A stretch of DNA of 64,000 nt from Citrus sinensis. Its lineage: Eukaryota; Streptophyta; Magnoliopsida; Sapindales; Rutaceae. A program made the position numbers and the translations under genes. The notes below the pieces were generated by a model. It was not told the origin of the DNA. It worked only from the letters and a program-made list of their open reading frames with translations, and ran no database searches. This document shows, one piece after another, positions 61,478 through 64,000 of the stretch (position 1 is the first letter of the stretch; each line of letters begins with the position of its first letter). The DNA is taken from positions 2,294,001-2,358,000 of the forward strand of contig NC_068558.1 of assembly GCF_022201045.2 (NCBI RefSeq). Reading direction: 5' to 3'.

Positions 61478-62367
61478 TGATGACTATATTCATGCTAGGC
61501 TATGATAAAACTGCGGGGCTGTTTAGTTCAGCTTCAGCACTAGGCTAAGGGGAGAGTCATTTTCTCGGTAGTGATTAATGATTCCTAATCCTAGCTTATT
61601 TAGCAGAAGATTTTAATTGAATTAGATAGATGCAGACCCGAATGATGAAATAATGATGAAATTTAACATACTCTTACTTCTGTTGAAAGTTCTTTCAATA
61701 CTCCCTGGGATGATTCCTGCCTTGCGCATACCGCAACGTCAAACCATTATGGAATTTGAAAGAGATTGCTTCAAATTTTTAAGTAAAAATTAAAATAACC
61801 TTAACCCTTCTATATAATCTCTCAACTTATGAACTAACTATTCATATCAAAACTTGTTTTGGACAGATTCTTTTGAAATATGAGTTTGCGGTAGTATTAT
61901 TTATTGACTATAAAACAATTACTAACTGCTATGCTAAAAATTTATCAAGAAAACAACTTTAAGCAATGTATAGGAGCAGAGAGTGCAGCACCAAATATAT
62001 CCAGAGTTTCTAACCGCTTGTTGCCCAAAATATTACAACCGAAGCAATTGCCTATCAACTATCAAGTGTTTGTCCTTAGTACAGTTGATTTAAAGAACTG
62101 CGAACCTTAGACCTTACTAATATAAGCATCAAATGCCCCGACAGAAATAAGTACATACTGTGGGCATTTGGTGGCGAAAGTTAAGAGCAGAGATGAAAAC
62201 AGAAAGATAAATACTCACCACAGCACTCTGACGTGCTGGAAAGGAAAATATACTAGCACAAAATAACACTCTTGTTTGGCGGGTAACTTGCAACATGCTG
62301 ATTACATATCTTCACAGCACCAGGAAATGTTTCTTAATAGATAACGATTACGTCAATAGATGATCTC
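61478..62367. other. Convergent intergenic region between the NPF2 and H+-ATPase genes
   Basis: Holds the 3' UTRs of two convergent genes. The 68-codon ORF at 61904-62110 has no recognised domain. Nothing else seen. Confidence 0.45.
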
Positions 62368-63928
62368 TTAGACCGTGTAAGCTTGCTGAATCGTGTCTAT
62401 GTCAAGGCCTTTCAATCTCACTACTGATTCCACATGACCTTTTAACGTATGGAGTTCTCTTAACCTGAATGAAGGTGTTCCAAGAAAATAGATTCAATTT
62501 TTTTTTAAAAAAAAAGTTATAATAAATAATAAATAGAGGAACTTAGCTGAACCAATTTAGCCATAACAAAGAACTCATTTCGGCTCCTCCAAGGCGTAAA
62601 CCACAAAAGTGTATCAGGCTAAAATACTTGCTAGTAGTGTTGCTCACCTAGCAATTTCAGCTCTCCTTTTGGCTTCTTCAGCCATCTGATTAAGTTCATG
62701 AGTTCGCTCGGTGAACATCTTGGTATCAGGTGGTTGCAACCCATGCAATGTTCTTTGTGCATGTGCCCATTGAAGCTCACGTTGTTCCTTACCAAAATCC
62801 TTTTGCCTTGTGAAAGCAATCTACAAGACCAAAAAAAAATCCATCGATATACAACATAAAAGAAAGCCTAGCCAGACAAGGAAATCTCAACAGACAAATA
62901 TCCATCAATATACAATATGAAAGAAAGTCATGAGAAACAAGGAACTCTCAACAAACAATTGCAAGTCATACCCTCTGCTCGATAACAAGATCCCAGGCCT
63001 TCCCACTCAGAGCATAGCGTATGAAGAACTTAATGAAATCAAGTGGGATGTAGAAGATGATGTTGTAAAGCCAGACCACACCGGCCCAACCCCACCCAAT
63101 CCCTTCAATTGCAGCAAAACTCCAGTTTGCATAAACGGCAATCAGAGTAGCAATCTGCTCACAAGAAAGATAAAAAATTATTAGTGCTTCTTTTTCTTCC
63201 AGACCTATTGGTTAGAACTTATAATTAAATGGCGCACCAATTGACTCACCAGTTGAGCAATCAGAAAAGCCACAAGCAGCAATATACCAGGTCGCTCAAC
63301 GAAAGACCAACTTCTTGACCGTGTTACGAATATAAGGGCCTGACTGATAGTGCTCACTTGCAAGTAAATTGCTGAGGCAAGCTTTCGGAAGTCATCATGA
63401 GCTGTTTTCTCAAGGGTTGCCACCCCAAATACTCTCTGGAAAATCAAAGGGCAGGTATATCATATGGAGTTCTTCATTAGTGTAAAATGCACTAGATTAC
63501 AGAAATCAAGTCCTCGTACCGGAAAGAAATCTGTTTTATATGCTGCCCAGAAGAAAATAACTGTCATCATTGCCAAGTAACTGCCAAGAACAATGCCAGT
63601 TGTAAAAATTTCAGCAAGCTTCCAGCTATCTGGCAGAGGAGACGGTTTCACCCTATCTTTTGATATTGTCATAATTGTACCTGCAATTGATCCAAGTATA
63701 GCAACTTAGCATTTAAATCATAAATGGATTAAGTACCTTAGATTTGAATGAGTAAATTGTTATTACCACTTGATATATTCAAGGAATTGTTCAATAAGAA
63801 ATATATATATTAAAAAAAGAGCAATATGAGGTGCACAAAAACGAACCATCATTCAGGATGGCAATGATAAGCACCATAAATGGAGGAAAGTCAAACTTCC
63901 ATATGAGCGCCAGCAGCATGAAACCAAG
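62368..63928 (-). CDS. Plasma-membrane H+-ATPase (P-type, AHA family), C-terminal part; gene runs past the window end
   Basis: P3A-type proton pump that energises the plasma membrane. Exons in transcription order are 63847-63928, 63520-63680, 63250-63435, 62972-63154, 62648-62820 and 62368-62464. All join in frame and the 5' part lies right of 64000. Visible parts: [18 protein letters not shown] at the end of the catalytic half, then [20 protein letters not shown], the last membrane spans ([40 protein letters not shown]), and the regulatory tail with [18 protein letters not shown]. The gene ends QQAYTV, whose penultimate Thr is the phosphorylation and 14-3-3 site. By gene neighbours it matches AHA11 (At5g62670) or AHA4 (At3g47950). 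Family certain; the paralogue name is inferred. Confidence 0.93.
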
Positions 63929-64000
63929 CTGCAACAAAACATAAAAACAAAAATATATGTTATTGACGAATAGAATGGCAGAAATATGGTATCTATCTGT

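Noticed and set aside
1..64000. CRISPR arrays, operons, prophages or toxin systems
   Set aside because: The window is plant nuclear DNA with introns; no regularly spaced repeats or bacterial gene clusters were seen.

Overview
This is a nuclear plant DNA window. The evidence is short GT-AG introns, AT-rich intergenic DNA, many small inverted-repeat transposons, a decayed Ty1/copia element and plant-specific gene families. Gene content fits a eudicot, and the divergence and order would suit Citrus or another Sapindales species. That species guess is inference; no marker gene settles it.

Layout. 900-4170 (-): an NPF4-type NRT1/PTR-family transporter. 16705-18474 (+): an HD-Zip class I transcription factor of the HAT5/ATHB-1 type, with a short uORF in its 5' leader. 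26200-28899 (-): a chloroplast HPP-family membrane protein (NITR2-like nitrite transporter). About 30640-35160 (+): a decayed copia retrotransposon. 36363-40321 (-): a 13-exon LRR receptor-like kinase of the At5g62710/FEI group. About 41770-43409 (-): a previously hidden, frameshifted cytochrome P450 pseudogene. 45680-47662, 54182-56222 and 59173-61477 (all +): three NPF2-type transporters, the last two resembling NPF2.10/NPF2.11 (GTR1/GTR2). 62368 to beyond the window end (-): the C-terminal half of a plasma-membrane H+-ATPase (AHA type). Exon coordinates were worked out by hand from splice signals and reading-frame continuity. The 5' end of the first NPF gene is unresolved.

From memory of the Arabidopsis map, the order NPF4 - HPP - LRR-RLK - NPF2 - AHA matches chromosome 5 around At5g62730, At5g62720, At5g62710, At5g62680 and At5g62670. 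Partial counterparts lie around At3g47950-47980. The window therefore looks like a conserved syntenic block, expanded by local NPF2 duplication, by the HAT5-like gene (absent from that Arabidopsis block as I remember it), by the P450 remnant and by transposons. NPF carriers are proton-coupled and the AHA pump makes the proton gradient they use, but a functional link from adjacency is only speculation.

The intergenic DNA holds at least 15 inverted-repeat elements. They include Mutator-like ones with visible 9-10 bp target duplications, PIF/Harbinger-like ones with TTA/TAA duplications, and a 1.5 kb near-complete palindrome at 20513-22012. I found no bacterial-type system, CRISPR array, rRNA gene or convincing tRNA gene. 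The most notable signals are the HAT5 uORF, the P450 pseudogene, the GC-AG intron in the receptor kinase, the intron-loss NPF2 paralogue and the large palindrome.
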